The notes below the pieces were generated by a model. That model ran no database searches. It was given only the letters and a program-made list of their open reading frames with translations, and was not told the DNA's origin. 64,000 bases of DNA from Aquabacterium sp. (GTDB lineage Bacteria; Pseudomonadota; Gammaproteobacteria; Burkholderiales; Burkholderiaceae_C). The DNA is taken from the NCBI RefSeq assembly GCF_030652515.1, contig NZ_JAUSAR010000100.1:60786-124785 (forward strand), in the 5' to 3' direction. Position 1 is the first letter of the stretch; each line of letters starts with the position of its first letter. A program made the position numbers and the translations under genes. Positions 1 to 8,110 of the stretch are shown here, piece by piece.

Positions 1-175
1 TGGCGGCGCTCATGCGCGAGACCGTGGTATTGAAATCTTCCGTGATCACCACGGGCGCGTAACTGGAGGCCTTGCTGGCGGGTTCGCTGAAGACTGCCTG
101 GGGCAGAAGGGTGCCCAGGCTGAGGGTGAGCAGGGCCGCTCTGCTCCGCAGATGGCTTGAAAAGTGAGATCCCAT
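1..175 (-). CDS. Exported protein of unknown function, 5' end only
   Basis: The gene runs off the left edge of the window, so only about 58 codons are visible. The product opens with MGSHFSSHLRSRAALLTLSL, a short positive stretch followed by a hydrophobic core ending near AVFSEP, which reads as a Sec signal peptide. The mature part begins ASKASSYAPVVITEDFNTTV. I chose the ATG at 175 because GGAG lies 9 nt upstream. An in-frame ATG at 190 also exists but overlaps that ribosome-binding site. The mature start resembles exported proteins sometimes annotated as cytochromes, but no haem motif is visible here, so no function is assigned. Confidence 0.55.
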   Translation of the reverse strand, partial: MGSHFSSHLRSRAALLTLSLGTLLPQAVFSEPASKASSYAPVVITEDFNTTVSRMSAA

Positions 176-278
176 GCTTTTGTTCTCCATGCTTTGTTGA
201 AAAGCCGGTGCTGGCGGGATGCTACTGCGCATGTCAGCCCATGGTGGCAAGCCCATGATGAACATGGGGCTTGACGGG

Positions 279-935
279 TCAGCGCAGCACGCTGCGGTAG
301 AACAGCGCCATGCGCTGGCGCCGGGCCTCGGCGCATTGCTCGGGCGTGCCTTCTTGCTGACCTCGCAGCACGCGTGAGAGCTGGTCGCCCAGCACGCAGT
401 TGATCAGGTGCACGGGCAACTGGTCTTCGGGCAGGTCGTCCAGCAACTGAGCGCGCACATCAGGGCGTTGCAGGAAGCGCGCGATGGCTTCGCGCGTGAC
501 GTTCGGCCCCAAGGCGAAGAAGGTCTCGACCATTTGCGGATTGCCGCGTGCTTCGGCCGCCAGCATGCGCTGCAGCGCCACCGCTTCGGGTGAGGTCAAC
601 AGGCTGTAGAGCCGGGTCGCGAAATCGTCGAGCACCTCGCGGATGGGGCGCTGGTCTTTGTCCAGGTCCATGTCGGAGAAGAACTGGGCGCGCTTGTCCT
701 GGAGCAGGGCGCTCAGCAGGCCCTGTTTGCCGCCGAACTTGATGTAGATGGTGCGCACGGCCACGCGGGCTTCGCGGGCAATCATCTCCAGGCTCACATT
801 GCCGTAGCCCTTTTCCAGGAACAGGCGGCCTGCGGTGCGCTTGAGGTCTTCCAGCCGCGTTTCGACCTCGGCGGCTCGCGGGCGGCCCGCGCCCTTGGCG
901 GGCGTTTTCTTGGCGGCAACGATCGTTCTGCTCAT
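279..935 (-). CDS. TetR/AcrR family transcriptional repressor
   Basis: A 218-aa TetR-type regulator. Residues 29-75 form the family helix-turn-helix: AGRLFLEKGYGNVSLEMIAR, then REARVAVRTIYIKFGGKQGL, where the YIKF..K..L pattern is typical of the recognition helix and helix 4. The C-terminal two thirds is the helical ligand-binding and dimer domain. A lysine/arginine-rich tail precedes the DNA-binding domain. The gene is divergent from an HlyD-MFS-OMF efflux operon, and a 9-bp inverted repeat lies in the shared gap. By family precedent it represses the pump and is released by a pump substrate. The ligand cannot be read from the sequence. Confidence 0.9.
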   Translation of the reverse strand: MSRTIVAAKKTPAKGAGRPRAAEVETRLEDLKRTAGRLFLEKGYGNVSLEMIAREARVAVRTIYIKFGGKQGLLSALLQDKRAQFFSDMDLDKDQRPIREVLDDFATRLYSLLTSPEAVALQRMLAAEARGNPQMVETFFALGPNVTREAIARFLQRPDVRAQLLDDLPEDQLPVHLINCVLGDQLSRVLRGQQEGTPEQCAEARRQRMALFYRSVLR

Positions 936-963
936 GGAATCGGACTTTACCCAATTATTTAAT

Positions 964-1034
964 GAAATGAAAGCGTTTCATTTCTTGACACTGGCAGACC
1001 GGAGGCAAATAATGCGCTGACTCCATTTCATTTC
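964..1034. promoter_or_regulatory. Putative TetR operator: perfect 9-bp inverted repeat plus a third half-site
   Basis: GAAATGAAA (964-972), spacer GCG, then TTTCATTTC (976-984) form a perfect inverted repeat. The same half-site TTTCATTTC recurs at 1026-1034. The palindrome abuts the -35 box of the efflux promoter, and the extra half-site falls close to the expected transcription start. This is where a repressor would block polymerase. Assignment to the adjacent TetR gene is inference from position. Confidence 0.65.
985..1013 (+). promoter_or_regulatory. Sigma70-type promoter of the efflux operon
   Basis: TTGACA at 985-990, a 17-nt spacer, and AATAAT at 1008-1013. The -35 matches the consensus exactly and the -10 differs by one base. 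It lies 37 nt before the first efflux gene, directly downstream of the palindrome. Confidence 0.7.
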
Positions 1035-1050
1035 CTAAAGAGTTCGAGCC

Positions 1051-2178
1051 ATGCAAACTCAGGCCAAGACCGAACCCGTCACCCTCGTTGTCGCGCCCCC
1101 GGCTGCAGCACAGCCAGCGGACAAGCCGCCTTCCAAGGTGCGCGTTTTCGGCGTGCTGGGCGTGCTGATCCTGGCGGGCCTGGGCTTTGGCGGCCGCATG
1201 TACTGGCGCAGCCAGAATTTCGTCGAGACCGAGAATGCTTACGTGGCGGGCCATGTGCACCCCATCTCGGCCCGCATCGCTGGCGTGGTCACCAAGGTGC
1301 TGGTCGATGACAACCAGTTCGTGAAAGAAGGCCAGGTGATCGCCGAGCTCGACCCGGCCGACCAGGGCGTGAAGCTCGAGCAGATCCGCGCGCAAATCGC
1401 CTCGGTGGAGCAGCAGGTGCTGCAGGCCGATGCACAGACCGCGCAGGCGCGTGCGTCGGCCAGTGCCGCGCAGGCCCAGGTGGCGCAAGCGCAAGCCCAA
1501 TCGCTGCGCGCCCAACAGGATGCCGAGCGCTATGGCCAGCTCTACAACACGCAGATGAAGGCCGTGGCCAAGTCCGAGCTGGACGCCGCCAACGCGGCCC
1601 GCACCGGCGCGCTGGCCGACGTGGCCGCCCGCAAAGACGCGGCCTTGGCCGCGCAGGCGCAGGTGGGCGCGGCCCAGGCAGCGCGCGAGGTGCTCAAGGC
1701 GCAGATCAAGGTGCTGCAGGCACAGGCCAAGGACGCCCAGCTGCAAGTGAGCTACAACCGAATCGTGGCGCCGGTCAGCGGCCGCCTGGGCAAACGCAAT
1801 GTTGAGGTCGGCGCGCGCGTGCAGCCGGGCCAGCAACTGGCCGCCATCGTGGAAGACAAGGTCTGGGTCACCGCCAATTTCAAGGAAACCCAACTGGCGG
1901 GCCTCAAGACCGGCCAGGACGTGGACGTGGTGATCGATGCCTTGCCGGGCGAACATTTGAAGGCCAGGCTCGACAGCTTCTCGCCCGCCTCGGGCAACCA
2001 GTTCGCCTTGCTGCCCGCCGACAACGCCACGGGCAACTTCACCAAGATCGTGCAGCGCGTGCCCGTCAAGCTGACCTTCGCCGCTGCGGATCTGCAGCGC
2101 CTGGCTGGCCGCCTGGCGCCGGGCATGTCGGCCATGGCCGAAGTGGACCTGCGCCAGTCGGCTCAAGAACAACGCTGA
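1051..2178 (+). CDS. HlyD/EmrA-type membrane fusion protein of a tripartite efflux pump
   Basis: A 375-aa periplasmic adaptor. Residues about 30-50 form one inner-membrane anchor (GVLGVLILAGLGF). Next comes the N-terminal half of the lipoyl/barrel-sandwich domain (ENAYVAGHVHPISARIAGVV), then an alanine/glutamine-rich helical hairpin from about 100 to 225. The second lipoyl half follows (YNRIVAPVSGRLGKRNVEVG), then the beta-barrel domain. This order is standard for EmrA-like adaptors paired with DHA2 pumps. It is the first gene of the operon, and the MFS gene starts 11 nt after its stop. It bridges the inner-membrane pump and the outer-membrane channel. Confidence 0.92.
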   Translation: MQTQAKTEPVTLVVAPPAAAQPADKPPSKVRVFGVLGVLILAGLGFGGRMYWRSQNFVETENAYVAGHVHPISARIAGVVTKVLVDDNQFVKEGQVIAELDPADQGVKLEQIRAQIASVEQQVLQADAQTAQARASASAAQAQVAQAQAQSLRAQQDAERYGQLYNTQMKAVAKSELDAANAARTGALADVAARKDAALAAQAQVGAAQAAREVLKAQIKVLQAQAKDAQLQVSYNRIVAPVSGRLGKRNVEVGARVQPGQQLAAIVEDKVWVTANFKETQLAGLKTGQDVDVVIDALPGEHLKARLDSFSPASGNQFALLPADNATGNFTKIVQRVPVKLTFAAADLQRLAGRLAPGMSAMAEVDLRQSAQEQR

Positions 2179-2188
2179 GCGGCGCACC

Positions 2189-3793
2189 ATGTCGAGCGCC
2201 GCCTCACCTCCTGCCCCCTTCGTGCCCGCGATGGCCGCGCCTGGCGAGCGCGTTGACCTGCGCACCTGGTTCGCCGTGGCGGCGGGCCTGTTGGGCGCCT
2301 TCATGGCGGTGCTGGACATCCAGATCACCAACTCCTCGCTGAAGGACATCCTCGGCTCGCTGTCGGCCACGCAGGAGGAAGGCTCGTGGATCTCGACCGC
2401 CTACCTGTGCGCCGAGATCGTCGTCATCCCCCTGACCGGGCTGATGGCGCGTGTGCTGGGTTTGCGCACCTACATGGTCGGCACCACGGCCTTGTTCCTG
2501 ATCTGCTCGACCCTGTGCGGCGCAGCCTGGAACCTGCCCAGCATGATCGTGTTCCGCATGATGCAGGGCTTCACCGGTGGCGCCTTGATCCCCATGGCCC
2601 TGACCCTGGTGATGACCAAGCTGCCGCCATCGAAGCGGGCCGTGGGCATGGCCATGTTCGGCCTGACCGCCACGCTCGCGCCCACCCTGGGCCCCACGCT
2701 GGGTGGCTACTTGTCCGAGCTGTACGGCTGGCCCTCGATCTTCTACATCAACTGGGTGCCCGGCATTTTGTTGATCTTCGGCATCTTGTGGGGCCTGGAC
2801 AAGGAAGGCCGCAACTGGTCGCTGTTGGCCACGGCAGACTGGGTGGGCATCGCCTTCATGGCCGTGGGCCTGGGCAGCCTGACCATCTTTCTGGAAGAGG
2901 GCAACTCCAAGGATTGGTTCGATTCGGACTTCATCCGCATCTTCGCCACCCTGGCGGCCGTGGGCTTGGTGGGCTGGGTGGCCACCAGCCTGCTGCGCGA
3001 CGAGCCCTTTGTGAACCTGCGCCTGTACCTGCGCCGCAACTTCTTCGTGTCGGCCTTGCTGGCCGCGGTCACGGGCATGGCCTTGTACGGCTCGTCGTTC
3101 TTGCTGCCCTTGTACCTGGGCCAGATCGCGGGCTACACGCCCATGCAGATCGGCGAAGTGATCATGTGGGCGGGCTTGCCGCAGCTGTTCATCATGCCCG
3201 TGGCCGCCATCATGTCTTCACGCGTGGACAACCGGGTGATGTGCACCATCGGCCTGAGCCTGTTCGGCACCTCGTGCCTGATGAACGGCTTCATGGACGC
3301 CTCGGTGGGCTACGACCAGTTGCTGGCCTCGCAGGTGGTGCGTGCGTTGGGCCAGCCTTTCATCATGCTGACGCTGTCGAACTTCGCGATGTCGGGCATC
3401 TCGCCCAAGGACATGCCCTCGGCCTCCAGCCTGTTCAACATGACGCGCAACCTGGGCGGCTCCATCGGCATTGCCATGCTGGCCACCATGCTGACCAACC
3501 GCCAGCACTTCCACTCGGCGGTGTTGGGCGAATCGGTGTCGCTGATGTCCGATGCCACGCGATCGCGCCTGGACCAGTTGACGCAGGGCTTCATCGCCAG
3601 CGGCATCGACCCTGCGCGCGCCGCCGACCAGGCCATCGCGGTGATCGACCGCATCGTGCGCCGAGAGAGTTATGTGATGGCCTACAACGATGGCTTCTTG
3701 ATGATGGCGGGCGTGCTGTTCGCCTGCATCGCCGTGCTGTGGTTCGCCGACAAGGTGAAGTCGCCATCAAGCGGCGGCGCCGGTGCCCATTGA
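2189..3793 (+). CDS. DHA2 (EmrB/QacA-type) MFS drug efflux transporter
   Basis: A 534-aa inner-membrane protein with about 14 hydrophobic segments, the expected length and topology for DHA2 drug:proton antiporters. Family signatures visible are the TM1 region FMAVLDIQITNSSL (motif D1, LDxTIVNVAL-like), RMMQGFTGGALIPM in TM4 and TLGPTLGGYLSELYGW in TM5 (motif C). It follows the adaptor gene and precedes the outer-membrane factor, so it should be the energised component of the pump. The substrate is unknown. Clustering with a TetR gene suggests toxic-compound export. Confidence 0.93.
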   Translation: MSSAASPPAPFVPAMAAPGERVDLRTWFAVAAGLLGAFMAVLDIQITNSSLKDILGSLSATQEEGSWISTAYLCAEIVVIPLTGLMARVLGLRTYMVGTTALFLICSTLCGAAWNLPSMIVFRMMQGFTGGALIPMALTLVMTKLPPSKRAVGMAMFGLTATLAPTLGPTLGGYLSELYGWPSIFYINWVPGILLIFGILWGLDKEGRNWSLLATADWVGIAFMAVGLGSLTIFLEEGNSKDWFDSDFIRIFATLAAVGLVGWVATSLLRDEPFVNLRLYLRRNFFVSALLAAVTGMALYGSSFLLPLYLGQIAGYTPMQIGEVIMWAGLPQLFIMPVAAIMSSRVDNRVMCTIGLSLFGTSCLMNGFMDASVGYDQLLASQVVRALGQPFIMLTLSNFAMSGISPKDMPSASSLFNMTRNLGGSIGIAMLATMLTNRQHFHSAVLGESVSLMSDATRSRLDQLTQGFIASGIDPARAADQAIAVIDRIVRRESYVMAYNDGFLMMAGVLFACIAVLWFADKVKSPSSGGAGAH

Positions 3794-3827
3794 GGTGATG
3801 ACGATGAGAGATGCTGGAGAACACATG

Positions 3828-5306
3828 ATGTTGATCAAGCCCCTGAGACGTGGCGCGATCGCGGCCACCACCTTGTTGGCCGTGGCCTTGCTGAGTGCCT
3901 GCACCACGGTCGGCCCCAACTTTGCCGCGCCCAAGTTCGAGTCCGTGCCCAGCTACCGCCATGTGGACGGCAAGGCCCCCGACAGCGCGACCATGCCGCT
4001 CGACAGCTGGACCCTGTTCGGCGATGCCACATTGGATGCGCTGGAGCGACGTGCCTTGCGCGACAGCCCCAATGTGCAGGCCGCAGGCCAACGCATGCTG
4101 GAAGCCCAGGCCCTGCTGGGCGTGGCGAAATCCGATGACGGCGTGAAGCTGGGCGTCAGCACGGGGGCCGGCTACTCGCATTCGTCCGAGAACACCTCGC
4201 AGGCCATCATGCTGGGCCGCCGCACGGTGGAGGGCAGCAACTTCACCCTGGGCGCTTCACTGTCTTACGAGCTGGACCTGTGGGGCCGCGTGCGCCGCGC
4301 TGTCGAGTCGGCCGATGCCCAGGCCCTGGCCGCCCGTTACGACCGCGATGGTGTGCTGCTGATGCTGACCCACCAGGTGGCCGTGGGCTACTTCCAGTTG
4401 CGTGGCCTGGATGCCGAGATCGCGATTCTGGACAGCGCGCTGGACACCCGGCGCGAGACCGAACAACTGGTGAGTGCCCGCTTTGACACCGGCCTGTCGA
4501 ACGAGCTGGACTTGTCACGCGCGCGCATTGAGAGGGCCAACGCCGAAGCTGATTTGCACGAAGCGCGCCGCCAGCGCCAGACGTTGGAGCATGGTCTGGC
4601 CGTGCTGGTGGGCGCCTCGCCCAGCGAGCCCCTGATCGCCAGCCTGGGCAGCGCGGCCAAGACCGCTTTGCCCGTGCCCCCCACGATTCCCGTGGGCCTG
4701 CCCGCCAGCTTGTTGGCGCAGCGGCCCGACCTGTCGTCCAGCGTGGCCGGGCTGCGCTCGCTCAATGCCCAGGTGGGCGTGGCCGAAAGCGCCTTCTATC
4801 CCTCGGTGAGCTTGACGGGCAACTATGGTTTCGCGTCCGAGAAGCTGCGCGAGTTGACCAACAGCGGCTCGCAACAGTTCAACGTCGGCCCGCTGGCGCT
4901 GTCATTGCCCATCTTGGATGGCGGCCACAACCAGGCCAACCTGGCCGCATCGCAAGCGCGCTATGCGCAGGCCATGGCCACGCACCGGGGCAAGTTGTTG
5001 ACCGCCTTGCGCGAGGTGGAAGATGCCTTGTCTGACCTGCAGCAGCGCCAGTTGCAGGCCGATGCCCAGGCCCAGGCCCAGCAGGCTGCAGGCCGGGCTT
5101 ACGAGGTGGCGCGCGCCCGCTATGAGCGCGGCGTCTCCAACTACCTGGACGTGACCGATGCGCAGCGCAGCAGCCTGAGCGCTGATCGCGCGGCCGCGCA
5201 GATCCGCACCCAGCGTTTGCTGGCGGCGGTGAACCTGGCGCGTGCGCTGGGCGGCGGCTGGTCGCCCGAGGCTTCGCTCACGATTGCCAAGGCGGTGCAG
5301 CCCTAG
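3828..5306 (+). CDS. NodT-family outer-membrane efflux lipoprotein (TolC-like channel)
   Basis: A 492-aa outer-membrane factor. The start at 3828 follows GGAGA by 7 nt and gives a lipoprotein signal ending LLSAC, with Cys about residue 25. Upstream in-frame starts (GTG 3783, ATG 3804, ATG 3825) would only lengthen the leader, and the first would overlap the pump gene. Two OEP domains are visible: TLDALERRALRDSPNVQAAG opens the first, and a repeat-related helical hairpin ends with YERGVSNYLDVTDAQRSSLS, a very typical RND/NodT motif. It closes the operon and supplies the exit duct. Confidence 0.93.
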   Translation: MLIKPLRRGAIAATTLLAVALLSACTTVGPNFAAPKFESVPSYRHVDGKAPDSATMPLDSWTLFGDATLDALERRALRDSPNVQAAGQRMLEAQALLGVAKSDDGVKLGVSTGAGYSHSSENTSQAIMLGRRTVEGSNFTLGASLSYELDLWGRVRRAVESADAQALAARYDRDGVLLMLTHQVAVGYFQLRGLDAEIAILDSALDTRRETEQLVSARFDTGLSNELDLSRARIERANAEADLHEARRQRQTLEHGLAVLVGASPSEPLIASLGSAAKTALPVPPTIPVGLPASLLAQRPDLSSSVAGLRSLNAQVGVAESAFYPSVSLTGNYGFASEKLRELTNSGSQQFNVGPLALSLPILDGGHNQANLAASQARYAQAMATHRGKLLTALREVEDALSDLQQRQLQADAQAQAQQAAGRAYEVARARYERGVSNYLDVTDAQRSSLSADRAAAQIRTQRLLAAVNLARALGGGWSPEASLTIAKAVQP

Positions 5307-5323
5307 TCAGGCATCGGCGGCAA

Positions 5324-5344
5324 CGGGCCCCTATCAAGGGCCCG
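5324..5344. terminator. Possible terminator hairpin between convergent genes
   Basis: CGGGCCC (5324-5330), loop CTATCAA, GGGCCCG (5338-5344) make a perfect 7-bp GC stem. It lies between the end of the efflux operon and the last codons of the convergent LON-domain gene. No strong T-tract follows on either strand, so termination is plausible but unproven. Confidence 0.4.
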
Positions 5345-5987
5345 GATTCTGGCTCAGGCGCTCCAGGCGGTCCAGCCACTCGGCGATCAACTCCAGGCGC
5401 CACAAGGGGTTGTCCAGGCTCATCAGGCGTTGGCGTTCACCGGCGGGCAAAGGCAGGCATTCTGCCCAGCGGTTGGACAGCCAGCCGGCGTCTTGCCAGA
5501 GTGGGTCGCCGGGCGGGGCGGGCAGGGGTGGGGCGCCTTCCTGGTTGGCCATGGCGGTGAGCGCGTCTTGCAGGCGCTGGCTGAGCGAGGCCAGTTCAGC
5601 GGGCACCGTCGCAGGGGCGTCATCGGGCAGCAGCTGGATGACACCTGTCCACAGGCCGTGGGGCAAGACCCGCACGCTGTCGAGCGTGAAGCGCTGGGTG
5701 CCGCGAGCTTGTACCAGCATCAGGCCGGGCTGGGGATGCTCGATGCGCTCCAGCGTGGCCAGGGTGCCGACGTGGGCCAGGGTCTCGGCGCTGCTGCCCT
5801 CGCCGGGGCGCGGGGCACGCCGCACTTCGTGGCCGCTTTGCAGGCAGACCACGCCGAAGGGCTCACCGCTTTGCTCGCAACGCTTCATGAGGTCGAGGTA
5901 GCGGACCTCGAAGATCTGCAAGGGGAGCAGGCCACCGGGGAAGAGGACGGTGTGCAGGGGGAAGAGGGGCAGGGCTGTGAAGTCCAT
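5334..5987 (-). CDS. LON peptidase substrate-binding (N-terminal) domain protein
   Basis: A 217-aa stand-alone LON_substr_bdg domain. Its start, TALPLFPLHTVLFPGGLLPL followed by QIFEVRYLDLMKRC, is the diagnostic opening of this family, and FGVVCLQSG and LVQARGTQRF follow in the usual order. There is no ATPase or protease domain, so it is one of the short LON-like proteins rather than Lon itself. The biological role of these stand-alone domains is poorly known. It is convergent with the efflux operon and appears monocistronic. Confidence 0.9.
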   Translation of the reverse strand: MDFTALPLFPLHTVLFPGGLLPLQIFEVRYLDLMKRCEQSGEPFGVVCLQSGHEVRRAPRPGEGSSAETLAHVGTLATLERIEHPQPGLMLVQARGTQRFTLDSVRVLPHGLWTGVIQLLPDDAPATVPAELASLSQRLQDALTAMANQEGAPPLPAPPGDPLWQDAGWLSNRWAECLPLPAGERQRLMSLDNPLWRLELIAEWLDRLERLSQNPGP

Positions 5988-6087
5988 GGTGCGGGATGTG
6001 CTCGGTGGAGCTTGCAGTGTGCCCGTTCGGGGTCATGGACGCCTCTGGCATGATGGGTAACGCTTGCGCGTCACCAGGGAGAAGTAC

Positions 6088-6225
6088 ATGGGTCTTATTG
6101 CGAAATGCTCCGTCCGTCGAGGGAAGAGGGCGCTTCTTGGCTGTCGGCGTGAGGGGATGAAGCCCGAGTTATCCGCCGCATTCGATGTTCTATCGGGTGC
6201 GGATAGATGCAACTTTGAAGCCTAA
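6088..6225 (+). CDS. Small open reading frame (45 codons) ending inside the attI-like site
   Basis: An ATG with a good ribosome-binding site (AGGGAGA, 7 nt spacing) opens a reading frame encoding MGLIAKCSVRRGKRALLGCR followed by 24 more residues. Its TAA stop lies in the left arm of the GCCTAAA...GTTAGGC site at 6220-6238. It is too short for a composition-based call and matches nothing I recognise. Its position just before the recombination-like site makes it comparable to short leader ORFs reported near attI sites. That parallel is inference. Confidence 0.3.
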   Translation: MGLIAKCSVRRGKRALLGCRREGMKPELSAAFDVLSGADRCNFEA

Positions 6226-6240
6226 ACAATAGTTAGGCTT
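6218..6240 (+). other. attI/attC-like integron recombination core
   Basis: GCCTAAACAATAGTTAGGC (6220-6238) has a left box RYYYAA(A) and a right box GTTAGGC that fits the integron core GTTRRRY. As I recall it, the end of attI1 of class 1 integrons is CCTAAAACAAAGTTAGGC. The window matches that at 15 of 18 positions without gaps. The flanking bases extend it to a perfect 8-bp inverted repeat, AAGCCTAA/TTAGGCTT, with a 7-nt loop. The first accessory gene starts 7 nt later, exactly where a first cassette would begin. No integrase gene is visible in the window. Confidence 0.5.
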
Positions 6241-6244
6241 TCAC

Positions 6245-7039
6245 ATGGCTGAGTCGTTATACGAATCTGCGATCCAAAACATGAGTGCAACTGTGCATCA
6301 ACTGGCGCTTCTTGTCCCGCAGCCTCAAAAGATTCCATTTGCGGATTCCTTTGCCTATCGATATGTCGAAAAGACAATCCAACAAGCGATAGTTCAAAAA
6401 CTCGCGCGGTACGTTACAACGCTACGCGCCACTTTCATCCTGCTGGAGTACGGATTCCTTCAAGAACAAGCATCTCTTCAACGAATTCTCGACGAGATAC
6501 AAGAAGACGTCACGTTCTTGTCCTACGCTCTCATCGTCGGGGAGGTAAGCGAACTACACCAAAAATTTCTCGATGCGTTTTATCAAGAGGAATTTGATCT
6601 GACGACAGGAAAGCTGGGCGAACAAGATCGCCCCATGGTGCCAAGGAAAAAGATCAGGGCATACATAGCCAACGTCGAAGGGGCCAATCAGAACCCAAGT
6701 CAAGGTGTACGTGTCTCACGCGAAATCAGCAAAGCATATTCAGGCTTCATCCATGCGGCCTCCCCTCAAGTTATGGACATGTACTTCGGGACACCGCCGA
6801 GGTTTCACCTGAGCGGCATGCATGGCACATTCAGGCAGGAAGAACACCGCGAGGACGTATGGAACTATGTCTACAGAGGTATCCTGGTGTTCTCGTGCGC
6901 AGCACAAGCTCTCGGCAATGCCAAGTTGTGCGAGAACATCCTATTCTTCGCTCAAAAATTCGCACATCAAGCAGGCAAAGATTACGGACTCAAGGACCGC
7001 AGCAATCAACCAGAAGTAGACGGCAACTCAAATGGATGA
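6245..7039 (+). CDS. Protein of unknown function, first gene of the accessory block
   Basis: A 264-aa soluble protein, strongly predicted helical from its composition, with no signal peptide or membrane segment. Notable segments are RYVTTLRATFILLEYGFLQE around residue 60, RPMVPRKKIRAYIANVEG near 130, VSREISKAYSGFIHAASPQV near 160, and PPRFHLSGMHGT then HREDVWNYVYRGILVFSCAA near 190-220. The helix-rich layout and the Rx4-6H-type conserved positions recall HEPN/AbiV-like helical proteins, but I cannot assign it to a family. Codon use is less GC-biased than in flanking genes, as expected for transferred DNA. The gene starts right after the attI-like site. Confidence 0.75.
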   Translation: MAESLYESAIQNMSATVHQLALLVPQPQKIPFADSFAYRYVEKTIQQAIVQKLARYVTTLRATFILLEYGFLQEQASLQRILDEIQEDVTFLSYALIVGEVSELHQKFLDAFYQEEFDLTTGKLGEQDRPMVPRKKIRAYIANVEGANQNPSQGVRVSREISKAYSGFIHAASPQVMDMYFGTPPRFHLSGMHGTFRQEEHREDVWNYVYRGILVFSCAAQALGNAKLCENILFFAQKFAHQAGKDYGLKDRSNQPEVDGNSNG

Positions 7040-7086
7040 AGGTTCGTTGAACACAAGCTTTGAAACGCGAAACTCAATCGCTGAAG

Positions 7087-7133
7087 CACCTGTTACCAGC
7101 CTAACTCGGTGCCCCTTACTTTTGGCGTTGGCC
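7087..7133 (+). other. attC-like site / 20-bp repeat, copy 1
   Basis: After the stop of the unknown gene, CACCTGTTACCAGCCTAACT (7087-7106) is nearly repeated at 8077-8096 (17 of 20 identical). Within it GCCTAAC (7099-7105) fits the R'' consensus RYYYAAC. GTTGGCC (7127-7133) is one base off the R' consensus GTTRRRY, and the next gene begins 16 nt on. The orientation, at the 3' end of a gene, is right for attC. The 35-bp core is shorter than normal attC sites and the inner L boxes are unclear, so it may be decayed. Confidence 0.35.
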
Positions 7134-7149
7134 TGAAAGGCATCTTCCT

Positions 7150-7665
7150 ATGATCACCACCGCTTATTGCTGCATGATGGCGCAGTACAACGTTTGGATG
7201 AATTCTCGCCTCTATGCAATCTGCGAGAAAGTGCCCCCCTCTGATCTTTACGCAGACAGAGGCGCATTTTTCAAATCCATCTACGGCACGCTAAATCACA
7301 TCATGTACGCGGACCTTGCCTTCCTTAGCCGGTTCACAGGAAATCCTGCCGTCGTACCCGAAATCGATGCAGACCTTTTTGGTAGCTTTGAGCGCTTGCG
7401 TATTGAACGTGCGCAGCTCGATACAAGGATGTTGGAATGGTCTGAAACGCTGTCACCAACATGGCTGGCCGAGACGCTCTCATATAAAAGCAAAGTTGAT
7501 GGCCTTGTTCGTACGTTTCCAAAATGGATGCTTGTTACCCACACATTCAATCACCAAACGCATCACCGGGGGCAAGTTACAACCTTGCTAACCCAACTGG
7601 GCCTTGATGTGGGCGCCACTGACATCCCTTTCATGCCCCACCTTCAGGCGGATGCTCTGGCGTGA
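7150..7665 (+). CDS. DinB-family metal-dependent protein
   Basis: A 171-aa DinB-like four-helix-bundle protein. The metal-binding histidines are visible: one in TLNHIMYADLAFLSRF (about residue 50) and two or more in VTHTFNHQTHHRGQVTTLLT (about 130-147), which is the signature of this superfamily. Many members are bacillithiol- or mycothiol-dependent transferases, or thiol-linked detoxification and damage-response proteins. The particular substrate is unknown. DinB-like genes are frequent passengers in integron cassettes, which fits the context. Confidence 0.88.
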   Translation: MITTAYCCMMAQYNVWMNSRLYAICEKVPPSDLYADRGAFFKSIYGTLNHIMYADLAFLSRFTGNPAVVPEIDADLFGSFERLRIERAQLDTRMLEWSETLSPTWLAETLSYKSKVDGLVRTFPKWMLVTHTFNHQTHHRGQVTTLLTQLGLDVGATDIPFMPHLQADALA

Positions 7666-7740
7666 GCGAAACTTGTTTTGGCTCACCCGCCGGTCCTTCT
7701 CGCCCCAGCAGCCCAGCCTCAAGCAGCAAGTGCAACACGA

Positions 7741-8110
7741 TGAGTGCAGTCACGATGCTGAATGAATCTGAAATGACCGGTGACATACAGCGGTTCTTTG
7801 AAGCGTTTTGCAAGAGAAGATCGCCCAGTACTTTCAAGGTTTCCTGAACAAGTACCATGAGCAAGGCTGTCGCGCTTGTCGTTTCCAAAAAATGCAAGTT
7901 GTCCCGCTGGGTCAAATGAGTGTGCTTGCTTCGGTAACTTGGGACCTGCTGCGCGATGATCAAAGTGTCGCCAGTCGCTGGCGCGAGTCGTACAAACTCA
8001 CTCGGGGGGCTAGCAATGAACTTCGCATCTACGCTTCAACTGATCATGTTGAAATTGAGTGGCTCAATCAACCGCGCACCGGTCACCAGCCTAGCTGCCG
8101 GTTAACCTGA
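7741..8110 (+). pseudogene. NTF2-like/SnoaL-fold protein, broken by an internal deletion and frameshift
   Basis: One frame (in phase with 7741) gives MTGDIQRFFEAFCK, the usual first helix of small NTF2-like proteins. A second frame from about 7811 gives EKIAQYFQGFLNKYHEQGC, then FQKMQVVPLGQMSVLASVTW, then SYKLTRGASNELRIYASTDH, the usual second half. The middle, normally about 30-40 residues lining the cavity, is absent, and the two halves are in different frames that meet near 7808-7815. A single deletion of non-multiple-of-three length explains this. The stop lies inside the following attC-like site. The gene is almost certainly non-functional. Confidence 0.7.

Noticed and set aside
955..2370. 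A 471-codon open frame antisense to the HlyD gene
   Set aside because: Composition is that of a shadow frame, and it spans the mapped promoter and operator.
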